From Murdochiella massiliensis (GTDB lineage Bacteria; Bacillota; Clostridia; Tissierellales; Peptoniphilaceae): a stretch of 64,000 bases of DNA. Below the pieces are notes generated by a model. The model was not told the origin of the DNA, did not search any database, and worked only from the letters and a program-made list of their open reading frames with translations. The stretch lies in NCBI RefSeq assembly GCF_900059565.1, contig NZ_FIZW01000002.1:682001-746000 (forward strand), read 5' to 3'. Positions 26,727 to 34,434 of the stretch are shown here, one piece after another. The position numbers and the translations under genes are program-made. The first letter of the stretch is position 1. Each line of letters starts with the position of its first letter.

Positions 26727-27725
26727 TTATTTTGAAGGCGTGTCATGTCCGGTCATCGCTTCCGGAGCAAGTTTGGACGATACGCCGTAGCCCATCTCTT
26801 CGATGTTCTTGCCGAATTCCTCACCCATGAAGTAATCCAGGAACTCTTTTGCCGGCGTCGTGGCTTCTCCTTTGGTGTACACATGCTCGAAGCCCCATAC
26901 CGGGTATTTTCCGCTGTAGGTGTTCTCGAGATTCGGCTCCACGCCGTCCAGTTTCACCGCTTTAACCCCTTTGCCCTGATCACCGACCAGGTAGGACAGT
27001 GCAACGTAGCCGATTGCACCTTCGTTTTGTTTGACGCTCTGGAGCAGCTCGCCGGAGTTGTCCGTTTCCATGGATCCCATGGTCTCTTCCGTGCCGTTCA
27101 ATGCGAACTTCGTGAACAGTGCGCGAGTACCTGAAGATGAAGGACGCGTAATCAGCATGATGGGCAGGTCAGCGCCGCCAACTTCTTTCCAGTTCGTGAC
27201 TTTGCCGGAGAAGATGTCGATCATCTGCTGCTGGGTCAAATCGCCCACTGTGTTCTTTTCGTTGACGATCGGGGCCATCGTGATGATGCAGACTTTGTGA
27301 TCCACAAGATCTTTTGCCTGATCGGCTTCCAGTTTCTCCTCTGCAAAAACATCAGACATACCAAGCGTGACGGTGCCGGCCGCAACGTCTTTCAATCCCT
27401 GACCCGAACCGCCGGCATTCACGGTAATGGCCACGCCGCTTGCTTTCGCCATGAAGGCTTCCGCTGCTTTATCCGCCAACGGCTTTAATGCCGAGGAGCC
27501 CGAAGCACTGATCTGTCCCTTTAAGCTGGGATCTACTTCCCCGTCTTTGGCCGCTTCGGAGGTTTCTGAAGACGCTTCCGTATCTTCCGATTTCTCCGCT
27601 GCGACGCTTTCCGACGCCGGAGCCGAACTGTTATCCTTCTTGTCATTGCCGCCGCATGCCGCCAATGTGACGACTAAGGCAAGCGCCAATACCACACCGA
27701 ATACTTTTTTTATGGTCGATTTCAT
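26727..27725 (-). CDS. pstS: phosphate-binding lipoprotein PstS
   Basis: Extracytoplasmic phosphate-binding protein, membrane-anchored through the lipobox LAACGG (Cys about residue 24). A Ser/Glu-rich linker of about 45 residues precedes the domain. Phosphate-binding segments of the family are present: ISASGSSALKPLADK, NAGGSGQGLKDVAAG, and RPSSSGTRALF. First gene of the operon pstSCAB-phoU-phoB-phoR, behind Pho-box-like repeats. Confidence 0.95.
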   Translation of the reverse strand: MKSTIKKVFGVVLALALVVTLAACGGNDKKDNSSAPASESVAAEKSEDTEASSETSEAAKDGEVDPSLKGQISASGSSALKPLADKAAEAFMAKASGVAITVNAGGSGQGLKDVAAGTVTLGMSDVFAEEKLEADQAKDLVDHKVCIITMAPIVNEKNTVGDLTQQQMIDIFSGKVTNWKEVGGADLPIMLITRPSSSGTRALFTKFALNGTEETMGSMETDNSGELLQSVKQNEGAIGYVALSYLVGDQGKGVKAVKLDGVEPNLENTYSGKYPVWGFEHVYTKGEATTPAKEFLDYFMGEEFGKNIEEMGYGVSSKLAPEAMTGHDTPSK

Positions 27726-27800
27726 TGTCTACCACCTCTTCTTTTCTTATCCTTGTTGTTTTCCTATTTCTGTGTACCGTCCATAGGATAAGAGGGGAAG

Positions 27801-27840
27801 GTTAAGCCCATACCATGCATTCGGTTAAGGTTATGTTAAG
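27801..27840 (-). promoter_or_regulatory. candidate Pho boxes upstream of pstS
   Basis: GTTAAG occurs on the plus strand at 27801, 27825 and 27835; on the minus strand this reads CTTAACATAACCTTAACC, that is TTAACA and TTAACC hexamers in direct repeat with about 11-bp periodicity, as in PhoP/PhoB boxes of Firmicutes. The site lies 75-115 bp upstream of pstS. Confidence 0.6.
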
Positions 27841-27933
27841 TTTAGGCCGTAACGCTACGAGCAACGGTGCGAGTTACGGGGCCGAGCGACACAGCACAGC
27901 AGTTGGAGCGCCAGGAGGCGCTTCGCAGGCCGC

Positions 27934-29181
27934 TTACGGAACCAGCTCAATATCAGGCAGAATTTCCGGTGTTGCCGTAACGTTCATTTGTTGGTCCACC
28001 CAGATCACGTCAACACCGGCATCCCTATAATGTGCCAAAATCTGCTGTGCTTCGTTTTCATCGGCAATGAAGAACGCCGTTGAAAGGTAGTCTGCCAAAC
28101 CGGAATCCGCTGTGCGGATGCTGACGGACGCATACCGTTTTGCCGGAAAGAGGGTTTCCGGGTCAATGATATGGGCGTAACGCACCCCGTCCAGCTCGAA
28201 GTAGCGTTGATAGTCTCCGGAAGTCACCATCGCTGTATCGCCGGATACCAGAACGGTCGCCAAGACATCCTTCTGTTCCGGCCGCGGATGCATAATGCCC
28301 ACCTTCCACTGCGTGCGATCGTCGACGGGAGTTCCAATCGTTTTAATGTTCCCGCCGGCGCTGATGATCCCGTGCTCCAAGCCTGCGGCCTTCAACTTTC
28401 TGGCCACCAATTCCGTCGCATAGCCTTTTGCGACGGCACCGGCATCCAGCTGCAATTCGGGGTCACGAATCTGTACCGTCCTATTCGCTTCATCCAAAAC
28501 AAGATCGTCGAGATTGCTGTGACGATTGGCTTCCTCCAATGCCTCCTTAGTAGGAAGGGCGATCGTTTTGCCCGCTCCGGCTGAGTCGTGCTCGGTTTGC
28601 ACGGTGACTGTCTCGCGCAGATCATGCCAAATCGCAAGGGGCTTGCCCATGGCGATGTTAACTTTGCCCAATGTTTTGTCGTAATTGTCCCTGCTGAACC
28701 GAAGGAGAGAAAACAATTCCTCTTCCACCTTTACCGGCGCTTTGGAAGCCATGCGATTCAGAGTCATCAAATTGGTCACACCGTCGTATTCATGATAGTT
28801 GTCAAAAAGTTTATGCAGACGCTGATATTCGCTTTGGCAGAGCGCAAACGCCTGCTTAAACGTTTCTTCGTCCTTGGTATAGCCGGTCAGCTGAATGACC
28901 GTATCAAAGGCATCATAGAAGGTCCCTTTGTTTTTGTACCATTTTTCGCCGTTTTTACCGGTAATCCACGTTCCTTCGTCTAAAAACGGCATCTTTTGCA
29001 GTTCCTCTTTCGTCAGCATTCCCTGGCCACTCTGTGCTTGTGACGTTCCTATTTCTGAGGACGCCTGCCCTTCCTTATTATTGGACTCTCCACTATTGGA
29101 TTCGCCGACGGTTCCGCTTCCACAGCCGACAAGCATGCTGAGGGCAAGACCCAAGGCAAGTAGTTTCTTTTTTGCTTTCAT
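27934..29181 (-). CDS. apbE: FAD:protein FMN transferase, ApbE-family lipoprotein
   Basis: Extracytoplasmic flavin transferase that attaches FMN to threonine of membrane redox proteins such as Rnf or Nqr subunits. A lipoprotein signal ends at Cys20 (MLVGCGSG), followed by a Ser/Glu/Gln-rich linker. ApbE motifs: FDTVIQLTGYT, LDAGAVAKGYATELVA, ISAGGNIKTIG and HIIDPETLFPAK, where the Asp and Thr/Ser residues that hold magnesium and FAD are expected. 415 residues. The likely target protein is not in the window. Confidence 0.92.
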   Translation of the reverse strand: MKAKKKLLALGLALSMLVGCGSGTVGESNSGESNNKEGQASSEIGTSQAQSGQGMLTKEELQKMPFLDEGTWITGKNGEKWYKNKGTFYDAFDTVIQLTGYTKDEETFKQAFALCQSEYQRLHKLFDNYHEYDGVTNLMTLNRMASKAPVKVEEELFSLLRFSRDNYDKTLGKVNIAMGKPLAIWHDLRETVTVQTEHDSAGAGKTIALPTKEALEEANRHSNLDDLVLDEANRTVQIRDPELQLDAGAVAKGYATELVARKLKAAGLEHGIISAGGNIKTIGTPVDDRTQWKVGIMHPRPEQKDVLATVLVSGDTAMVTSGDYQRYFELDGVRYAHIIDPETLFPAKRYASVSIRTADSGLADYLSTAFFIADENEAQQILAHYRDAGVDVIWVDQQMNVTATPEILPDIELVP

Positions 29182-29239
29182 TTGTATTCTCCCCCGGTTC
29201 GTGATGGTAGGTTCTTTGTAATTCTTTCGACGATTCAGC

Positions 29240-29560
29240 GCCTTGCTCTACAAATGCATACACGTTTGCTGGGCGTTTCGGTCTGTACGCTCGCACACGT
29301 CCGTTCGGTTTTTTCTCCGCAAATTCGCATATGTCCGCTCAGCGTTTCGCCCTGCAAATTCGTACACATCCGCTCGGCGCACGCCCTTTGCTTCGCCCGG
29401 CAAATTCGTGCACATCCACTCGGCGCACGTCCTTTGCTTCGCCCGGCAAATTCGTGCACATCCGCTCGGCGCACACTCTCCTCGTCACTTCGCTTTCCAT
29501 TATACTTATACTGTCGTGACTCGTCGAAGAGGCGTCTCGCGGATGGTACGAATTTGCAAG
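29240..29560. repeat. long inverted-repeat element C3 with a multi-copy left arm
   Basis: GCAAATTCG-containing units recur at 29319, 29354, 29400 and 29446 (35 to 46 bp apart, earlier ones more diverged). Near 29470-29538 is the core TCTCCTCGTCACTTCGCT ... ACTCGTCGAAGAGGCGTCTC shared with elements C1 and C2. The right arm GCGGATGGTACGAATTTGCA (29539-29558) is the inverse of the repeated left arm. Several long open frames on both strands come from this repetition and are not genes. Confidence 0.75.
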
Positions 29561-29616
29561 GGATGTGACAGATATGTGACTTTTTTAGCACTGCTGTTGG
29601 AAAGCGGATCGTCTCT

Positions 29617-29800
29617 GGTTGCCTTTTGCAAACGCGCCGCTAACGGCGGGGCAAGCGGCGCTCCCTTCTGCAAACTCGCCGCCAACGGCGGGACAAGCGG
29701 CGCTCCCTTCTGCAAACTCGCCGCCAACGGCGGGACAAGTGGCGCTCCCTTCTGCAAATGCGCCGCCAACGGCGGAACCAGCGGCGCTCCTTCTGTGCGT
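29617..29800. repeat. 42-bp tandem array of GCGCCGC hairpins
   Basis: GCGGCGCTCC (one copy GTGGCGCTCC) starts at 29655, 29697, 29739 and 29781, exactly 42 bp apart, each with CTTCTGCAAAC and CGCCGCCAACGGCGG. On the minus strand each unit is the A-type hairpin GGAGCGCCGC...GTTGGCGGCG seen singly elsewhere. It appears to be a local amplification of the dispersed element. Confidence 0.85.
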
Positions 29801-29885
29801 TGAAAACAGAGGCAAGAGATTGTGTCTTTTTTTGCTTTCCGCATTTTCAGACATACGCTTCCCTGTCGCGAAGAAAAAACCCGTA

Positions 29886-30405
29886 TGACCCTGGCTGGAC
29901 AAAACTACAGTCCTTTGCCAGGGTCATTTTTCTCGGTCAAACCCTGGCTGACGATAAAGTCATTTAATAGCCAGGGCTGATTTTTTCGGCGTAACCCTGG
30001 CTAACAGAAAAAAAGTTTGACAGCCAGGGACGATCAGGTAGTTCCCAGCCCTGGCTGAGTAAAATGAAATATTATAGCCAGGGTCTTTTTCTTCCAACAA
30101 GCCCTGGCTAAAGAAAATAGTGTGCGCCAGCCAGGGTCGATCTTTGCGGCGAAACCCTGGCTAAAAGAAAAAAAGTTTGACAGCCAGGGACGATCCGGTG
30201 CTTCCCAACCCTGGCTGAACAAAACGAAATTTCATAGCCAGGGTTTCTTCTCTCCCGGCAAACCCTGGCTGCAGAAAATAGTGTGTGACAGCCAGGGTCA
30301 GGTATGCTATATCGAACCCTATCAAAGAGCAAAAGGTTTTTCCAGCCAGGGTCGAACACCATTTTTTGATCTTGGTAAAAAAATAAAACTATCCTAACCC
30401 AGGGT
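29886..30405. repeat. GCCAGGG/CCCTGGC hairpin array 2, 53/54-bp period
   Basis: GCCAGGG-type words start at 29916, 29969, 30022, 30076, 30129, 30182, 30236, 30290 and 30344, with a degenerate one at 30397; mean spacing 53.4 bp. Inverted CCCTGGC words alternate with them. The linkers fall into two alternating kinds (one with AAAATAGTGTG, one with AAAAAGTTTGACAG). Nothing coding is supported. Confidence 0.92.
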
Positions 30406-30408
30406 CAC

Positions 30409-30540
30409 CGGAGCACCGCTGGAATCAGTATTGGCGACGCGATTGCACAATGCGAAACACCGCCGAAATCAACGTGAAGGGTGCCGTTGATATGCTGAGT
30501 GCCGCTGAAATCAATATTGGCAGCGCGGTGGCAAAACGGA
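30409..30540. repeat. diverged A-type hairpin elements upstream of the tRNA
   Basis: ACCGCTGGAATCAGTATTGGC near 30413 (split: ACCGCTGGAATC, AGTATTGGC) and GCCGCTGAAATC, AATATTGGCAGCG near 30503 match the A element consensus, with a weaker copy (ACCGCCGAAATCA) between. Stems are partly degraded. Confidence 0.55.
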
Positions 30541-30610
30541 GTGTTTCCGGAATAGCTATTTACTTGGTTACAGAGGGCATACCGCTGTTGTCGGCACATT
30601 TACAGAAATT

Positions 30611-30648
30611 GAAAATGCCCGTTCCGTTGGAATTTCAACGAAGCGGGC
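30611..30648 (-). terminator. terminator downstream of tRNA-Val(GAC)
   Basis: On the minus strand GCCCGCTTCGTTG and CAACGGAACGGGC pair around AAATTC and are followed by ATTTTC. The same hairpin follows the second tRNA-Val at 34203-34242 with one base changed in the stem. Confidence 0.8.
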
Positions 30649-30659
30649 AAAAATGGCTT

Positions 30660-30733
30660 TGGACCACACTGGAGTCGAACCAGCGACCTCCACGATGTCA
30701 ACGTGGCGCTCTAACCAACTGAGCTAATGGTCC
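30660..30733 (-). tRNA. tRNA-Val (anticodon GAC)
   Basis: The minus strand folds as a cloverleaf: acceptor GGACCAT with GTGGTCC, D arm AGCTCAGTTGGTTAGAGC, anticodon stem CCACG/CGTGG with loop TTGACAT (anticodon GAC), variable AGGTC, T arm CTGGTTCGACTCCAG. Discriminator A; no CCA is encoded. GAC reads GUC and GUU. Confidence 0.95.
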
Positions 30734-30808
30734 GTACTCAGGGAATAATAACAGATGGAAAAGAGCCTGTCAAGACAGCGTTAGAAACAACAACATACCC
30801 TAAACAAC

Positions 30809-30845
30809 AAGGCAGCGACAGGTAAACCTGTCGCTGCCTTTCTTT
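30809..30845. terminator. terminator between tRNA-Val and the CWB2 gene
   Basis: AAGGCAGCGACAGGT and ACCTGTCGCTGCCTT are perfectly complementary around AA. A T-rich tract follows on the plus strand, and TTGTTGTTT on the minus strand, where the CWB2 gene would need it. The rest of 30734-31000 holds the duplicated gene end at 30953 and nothing else I can name. Confidence 0.75.
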
Positions 30846-30952
30846 TCCAACCTTAAGGCGGATACCCTTGATCCGAATTGCCTTTGAACATCCTCAAGCC
30901 GTATTCACCCATCTGTTCACCGTAAATTTATCCTATCGTTATCTGCTTTCCC

Positions 30953-30980
30953 CTACTTCACCAGGAAAATCGGCGTCCTG
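30953..30980 (-). pseudogene. duplicate of the CWB2 gene 3' end
   Basis: On the minus strand GATTTTCCTGGTGAAGTAG encodes I-F-L-V-K-stop, nearly the same as the last codons of the CWB2 gene (I-F-P-V-K-stop) 48 bp upstream. It is a remnant of a tandem duplication or a deletion. Confidence 0.6.
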
Positions 30981-31000
30981 ACTTTTTACCAACTTTTTCT

Positions 31001-33607
31001 CTACTTCACCGGGAAAATCGCCTTCACCGCATTGCGCACACTCTCTCCCACCGAAGCCGGTCCGCCAACAATGAGAATCTGCTCAAGATCGGTATGCGTA
31101 TTGAGATAGGCATCAATCGGCATCGGCAGATTCGCCTGTTTCGTTAGGAGTACCGGCGCATTCAGCTTCTGCGCTACCGGACCGGCGACCAACGCATCCG
31201 ACCACTTCTCTCCACTCGTAATTATCGCGCGTGTCGGATTCATCACCATCTCCGCCATCTTTGCCGAGACCACATAACGATCCGCACCGTCCACACGAGA
31301 TACGGTTTTACCAATCATGGCTTCAATCGCCTGTTTCGTCTCGGGAGCGATCGTTCCTTCGCCGCCGCTGATCACGGCATCGCGAATGCGTGCCTTTAGG
31401 ACATCCGCCACAAACTCGGGAACACGATCCTCACGTACCAGAAGAATCGGCGCCTTCCACTGATGCGCATACGGTACCGACGAAAGGGCATCCGTATAGA
31501 TCATACCGTTTGCAATCACCGCATTCGTGCTCTCCGGCAGATACGCTGCGGAATTCTTGTTCACCTCAAAGCGATCAATGCCGCCCACGCGCGTGATCTT
31601 TGCATTCGTCATGGCCTTAAGCTCGTCAATGACCTTTTCCGAGATGGTTCCCGGGCCACCCATGACGATAATCTCGTCACGCTCGGTACGAAGAATTTCC
31701 TGCTTCGTCACGGCGAAGAGTTCATCCTTCTGCGTATACAGAATCGGGATGTTTCCCTGGGAGACGTTCATGGCACTCATGGAATCGGCATAGGCCATAT
31801 TCTGCACAAGGATCACTTTTCTGGCATCGCCGAAATACGTTTTGGAAATCGTAGCGGCGATATCCTGCCGTGTCGGGTCATCGATAGGTTTGATGACATC
31901 CGGTGTTTCCGGTTCTTCCGTCTTTTTGTCGTTCTTGACGTAGATGGTACGAACGATTTGATTCTCGTAGCGGACACGCCCATCCTTAACGGAGAAGGAG
32001 AGCGGCTTATCCAGTGGGATATAGCCTTCTGGGGTCTTAATTTCCTGTAAGGAATAATCGCCCGTTGAGAGGAATTCCACCCTTGCTTCTCCCGATTTAT
32101 CCGTCGTGACCACGCGGTTGATGGAGGAGATCATCTTGTCCGTAATCTTAAACGTTACGGGCAGCGGAATCCGGTTGCCGTCGCCGTCGATCTTTACGAT
32201 GCGAAGGATCGGGGTGGAGGGCTTGGGATCCGGCTTTGGTGTCGGTGTATCGGGCTTCTTCCACTGTGCATAGACCTTCATGTCCGCTTTGACCGTCGAA
32301 TTTGCAGTAAAGGTTTCTCCCGTTCCGTCGGGTTTCGTATTCCATCCGGAAAAGAGCAGGCCTTCGCGTTTCGGGTTATCCGGCAAGTCCTTTGGCAAAC
32401 ACGTACCATTGGATAAGCAATTATCCGCTAAAGAATGCTTATAGTATACCTGACGCGTGTCTAAGAGCGTATTGTCTGCTTCCTGTTCGCTGCCTTCGTT
32501 TTGATAGAAACGCACGACCGGAATACGTTGTTCCAAGACGAGCGTATAGATACTAGAGGAATTGAATTTAAAATTGGTATTAATTCCATTGGAATCATTC
32601 CAGGATCGCAAAAATCCATATTCAGGCGCCATTGGAGGAATAGCGCGCAGAGGCAATTTTAAATCCGGCTTACCTTTCTGCGCATAATAAAAATAAAACC
32701 CTACCGGCCAATTGCCTTCATCGGCAAGCTTTTCCTTTTCTGCTTCGGTAAGCGTAGGCAGCTTATGATCCTTTTCAATCGTCTTAAGAAGGTAATCCTT
32801 CCCCTCTAAATATTGAGGATTTCGACCGGTTACCTTGCCTTCACCATCTAATATAAATTGATTTTTACCGACATCCTCATTTTTGACAAATGCGATACTA
32901 ACCATTTCCATGTGAAAACGCGTTACCGCATATGTTTCTGTCCCGTTTCCGTCATAAAACGCTTTTATACCACCGGACATATTGTTTACCATATTATTTA
33001 CGGTTAAGGGATATTCAGGATAACCGCCTGTAGTTTTTTGTGTAAACCAGGAATAATAATACGGAGGAAGCGTAGACACGTCGACCTCAATCGTGTACTT
33101 TTTTCCTTTTTCGAAGGGACCAAGATATTTGGTTCCACTCCAACGCCCATGATCACCAATCGTGCCATTCGTTCTCACATTAAGGGTTCCGTCCTCATTA
33201 TAGACGTTAAAATACACATTTTCCCAAGTTGTCTTTGCTGCGTTTTTCAGTGGACCGCCAAAAACCATAGTATCACGCCAAATGCCAATCGCTGAGTCCG
33301 GTGTTAACAATTTAGGCATATCCGGCGTACCTGAATAATCATCATACAGAAGAATTTCCGGTAAAATCTCAAAATACACCTTATCTTGCGCTACCGGGGC
33401 TCGTTGCGCTTTATTGTTTAGTGAGACCCCCCCCACATCCTGCGCCATAGTGCCGTCTGTGGTCGCTTTCGTTTCTTCTTTTTCGGCTTGTGTCGTTGTC
33501 ACTTTTCCCGTGGCTTCATCCGCAAGAACTTCCCCTGCGGTCAGAAAGCTAAGGGCAAGAGCAAGAACGAAAAGTATCGAGAAAAACCGTTTTTTTGCCG
33601 TCTTCAT
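31001..33607 (-). CDS. secreted surface protein with InlB-type, Cna-B-like and three CWB2 repeats
   Basis: An 868-residue cell-surface protein. Residues 1-30 are a signal peptide (KKRFFSILFVLALALSFL). Residues 65-360 form an unassigned region. About 363-452 is an InlB B-repeat-like unit ending VKADMKVYAQWKKP, followed by a short Pro/Thr/Lys linker. About 468-560 is a Cna-B/SpaA-like unit (ILRIVKIDGDGNRIP, YSLQEIKTPEGYIPLD). Residues 580-868 hold three cell-wall-binding type 2 repeats, with IIVMGGPGTIS, AVISGGEGTIA and ILIVGGPASVG, which anchor proteins to wall polymers in Clostridia. A run of eight C at 33427-33434 lies in the early coding region and could slip. Probably an adhesin or wall-associated protein; the ligand is unknown. 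Confidence 0.9.
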   Translation of the reverse strand: MKTAKKRFFSILFVLALALSFLTAGEVLADEATGKVTTTQAEKEETKATTDGTMAQDVGGVSLNNKAQRAPVAQDKVYFEILPEILLYDDYSGTPDMPKLLTPDSAIGIWRDTMVFGGPLKNAAKTTWENVYFNVYNEDGTLNVRTNGTIGDHGRWSGTKYLGPFEKGKKYTIEVDVSTLPPYYYSWFTQKTTGGYPEYPLTVNNMVNNMSGGIKAFYDGNGTETYAVTRFHMEMVSIAFVKNEDVGKNQFILDGEGKVTGRNPQYLEGKDYLLKTIEKDHKLPTLTEAEKEKLADEGNWPVGFYFYYAQKGKPDLKLPLRAIPPMAPEYGFLRSWNDSNGINTNFKFNSSSIYTLVLEQRIPVVRFYQNEGSEQEADNTLLDTRQVYYKHSLADNCLSNGTCLPKDLPDNPKREGLLFSGWNTKPDGTGETFTANSTVKADMKVYAQWKKPDTPTPKPDPKPSTPILRIVKIDGDGNRIPLPVTFKITDKMISSINRVVTTDKSGEARVEFLSTGDYSLQEIKTPEGYIPLDKPLSFSVKDGRVRYENQIVRTIYVKNDKKTEEPETPDVIKPIDDPTRQDIAATISKTYFGDARKVILVQNMAYADSMSAMNVSQGNIPILYTQKDELFAVTKQEILRTERDEIIVMGGPGTISEKVIDELKAMTNAKITRVGGIDRFEVNKNSAAYLPESTNAVIANGMIYTDALSSVPYAHQWKAPILLVREDRVPEFVADVLKARIRDAVISGGEGTIAPETKQAIEAMIGKTVSRVDGADRYVVSAKMAEMVMNPTRAIITSGEKWSDALVAGPVAQKLNAPVLLTKQANLPMPIDAYLNTHTDLEQILIVGGPASVGESVRNAVKAIFPVK

Positions 33608-33734
33608 GATTGCCTCCTCCGTTATTATTTTTCCTTTTTACTGATGCCATGAACATCTCCGCCATTAGAATATAGCACACATTCTTTAGATCCGGATAAT
33701 GGAATCGCATGCGAATTGACAAATACTCATGCGC

Positions 33735-33766
33735 AAAAAAGCGACGGAACCACCCGCCGCTTTTTG
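33735..33766 (-). terminator. terminator of the small amphipathic protein gene
   Basis: On the minus strand AAAAAGCGGCGGG and CCGTCGCTTTTTT form a stem with a T tail about 40 bases after the stop at 33809. Confidence 0.75.
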
Positions 33767-33808
33767 ACTATGCCCTTACGCATTAATGAAAGGGAAGAGC
33801 GGGCTCGC

Positions 33809-34039
33809 CTACTTCCCAATTCCGCCCAAGAAATCCTTAGCGCTATCCACGCCTTCCTTCGCTTTTTCTTTCAGATCTTCAGCTGTTTGTTCCGCTTTCT
33901 TTCCGGCGTCTTTTCCGGCTTTTTGAGCACGTTCGCCCATTTCGCCGACTTTTTTCTCCACATCGTCTTTCATCTCACCGGCACGTTTTGCCGCCTCATC
34001 CATTTTTTCTTTTGCTTCGCGCATAAAATCATTAGTCAT
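33809..34039 (-). CDS. small amphipathic helical protein (YtxH/LEA-like), unknown function
   Basis: A 76-residue protein beginning MTNDFMREAKEKMDEAAKRA, almost entirely Lys, Glu, Ala, Asp and Gly in a continuous amphipathic helix, with repeated patterns such as GEMKDDVEKK and GERAQKAGKDAGKK. It ends in FLGGIGK. Such proteins are common in Firmicutes as stress-related or YtxH-like small proteins; no catalytic motif exists. The ATG at 34039 is preceded by a weak AGAGAG site; the longer open frame to 34216 runs into the tRNA region and is rejected. A terminator follows. Confidence 0.75.
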   Translation of the reverse strand: MTNDFMREAKEKMDEAAKRAGEMKDDVEKKVGEMGERAQKAGKDAGKKAEQTAEDLKEKAKEGVDSAKDFLGGIGK

Positions 34040-34202
34040 GTTTGCTCTCTTTCTGTTTCTAATTACTTGGTATCTTCGGCGCTTTCGGAAGTTTCTCGTA
34101 TAACAACCGGCGCTCCCACATCTTGACTTACGCCCGGTGGAAAGGATTCCCATTCCCGGCGCTGATAATAGTATACCCTTCCTTTCCTGTTTCCATTCAA
34201 AA

Positions 34203-34242
34203 TGAAAAATGCCCATTCCGTTGGAATTTCAACGAAGCGGGC
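34203..34242 (-). terminator. terminator downstream of tRNA-Val(CAC)
   Basis: Same hairpin as at 30611-30648 (CGTTG/CAACG core and GCCC/GGGC base) followed by ATTTTTCATT on the minus strand. Confidence 0.8.
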
Positions 34243-34253
34243 AAAGGTGGTTT

Positions 34254-34327
34254 TGGACCATGTTGGACTCGAACCGACGACCTCCACGATGTGAACGTGG
34301 CGCTCTAACCAACTGAGCTAATGATCC
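34254..34327 (-). tRNA. tRNA-Val (anticodon CAC)
   Basis: Cloverleaf on the minus strand: acceptor GGATCAT with ATGGTCC, D arm AGCTCAGTTGGTTAGAGC, anticodon stem CCACG/CGTGG with loop TTCACAT (anticodon CAC), T arm GTCGGTTCGAGTCCAAC. Discriminator A, CCA not encoded. It differs from the tRNA at 30660 mainly in the anticodon, acceptor position 4 and T stem, so the two are paralogues. CAC reads GUG only. Confidence 0.95.
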
Positions 34328-34391
34328 GTACAACGGGGACATTATACCATGGTCATTCATGGTGCGCAAGACAGAGGAAAGGCGGAAAATG

Positions 34392-34427
34392 CACAAGACC
34401 CCTGCAAAAAACGAGGGGTCTTGTGTG
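34392..34427 (-). terminator. terminator after purA
   Basis: CACAAGACCCC (34392-34402) and GGGGTCTTGTG (34415-34425) form a perfect stem 8 bases beyond the purA stop; on the minus strand it is followed by CATTTTCC. Confidence 0.8.
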
Positions 34428-34434
34428 AAAATGC

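Noticed and set aside
29243-29803. Long overlapping open frames on both strands (over 100 residues)
   Set aside because: They are produced by 46-bp and 42-bp GC-rich repeats lacking stops; translations are low-complexity repeats with no start signal.
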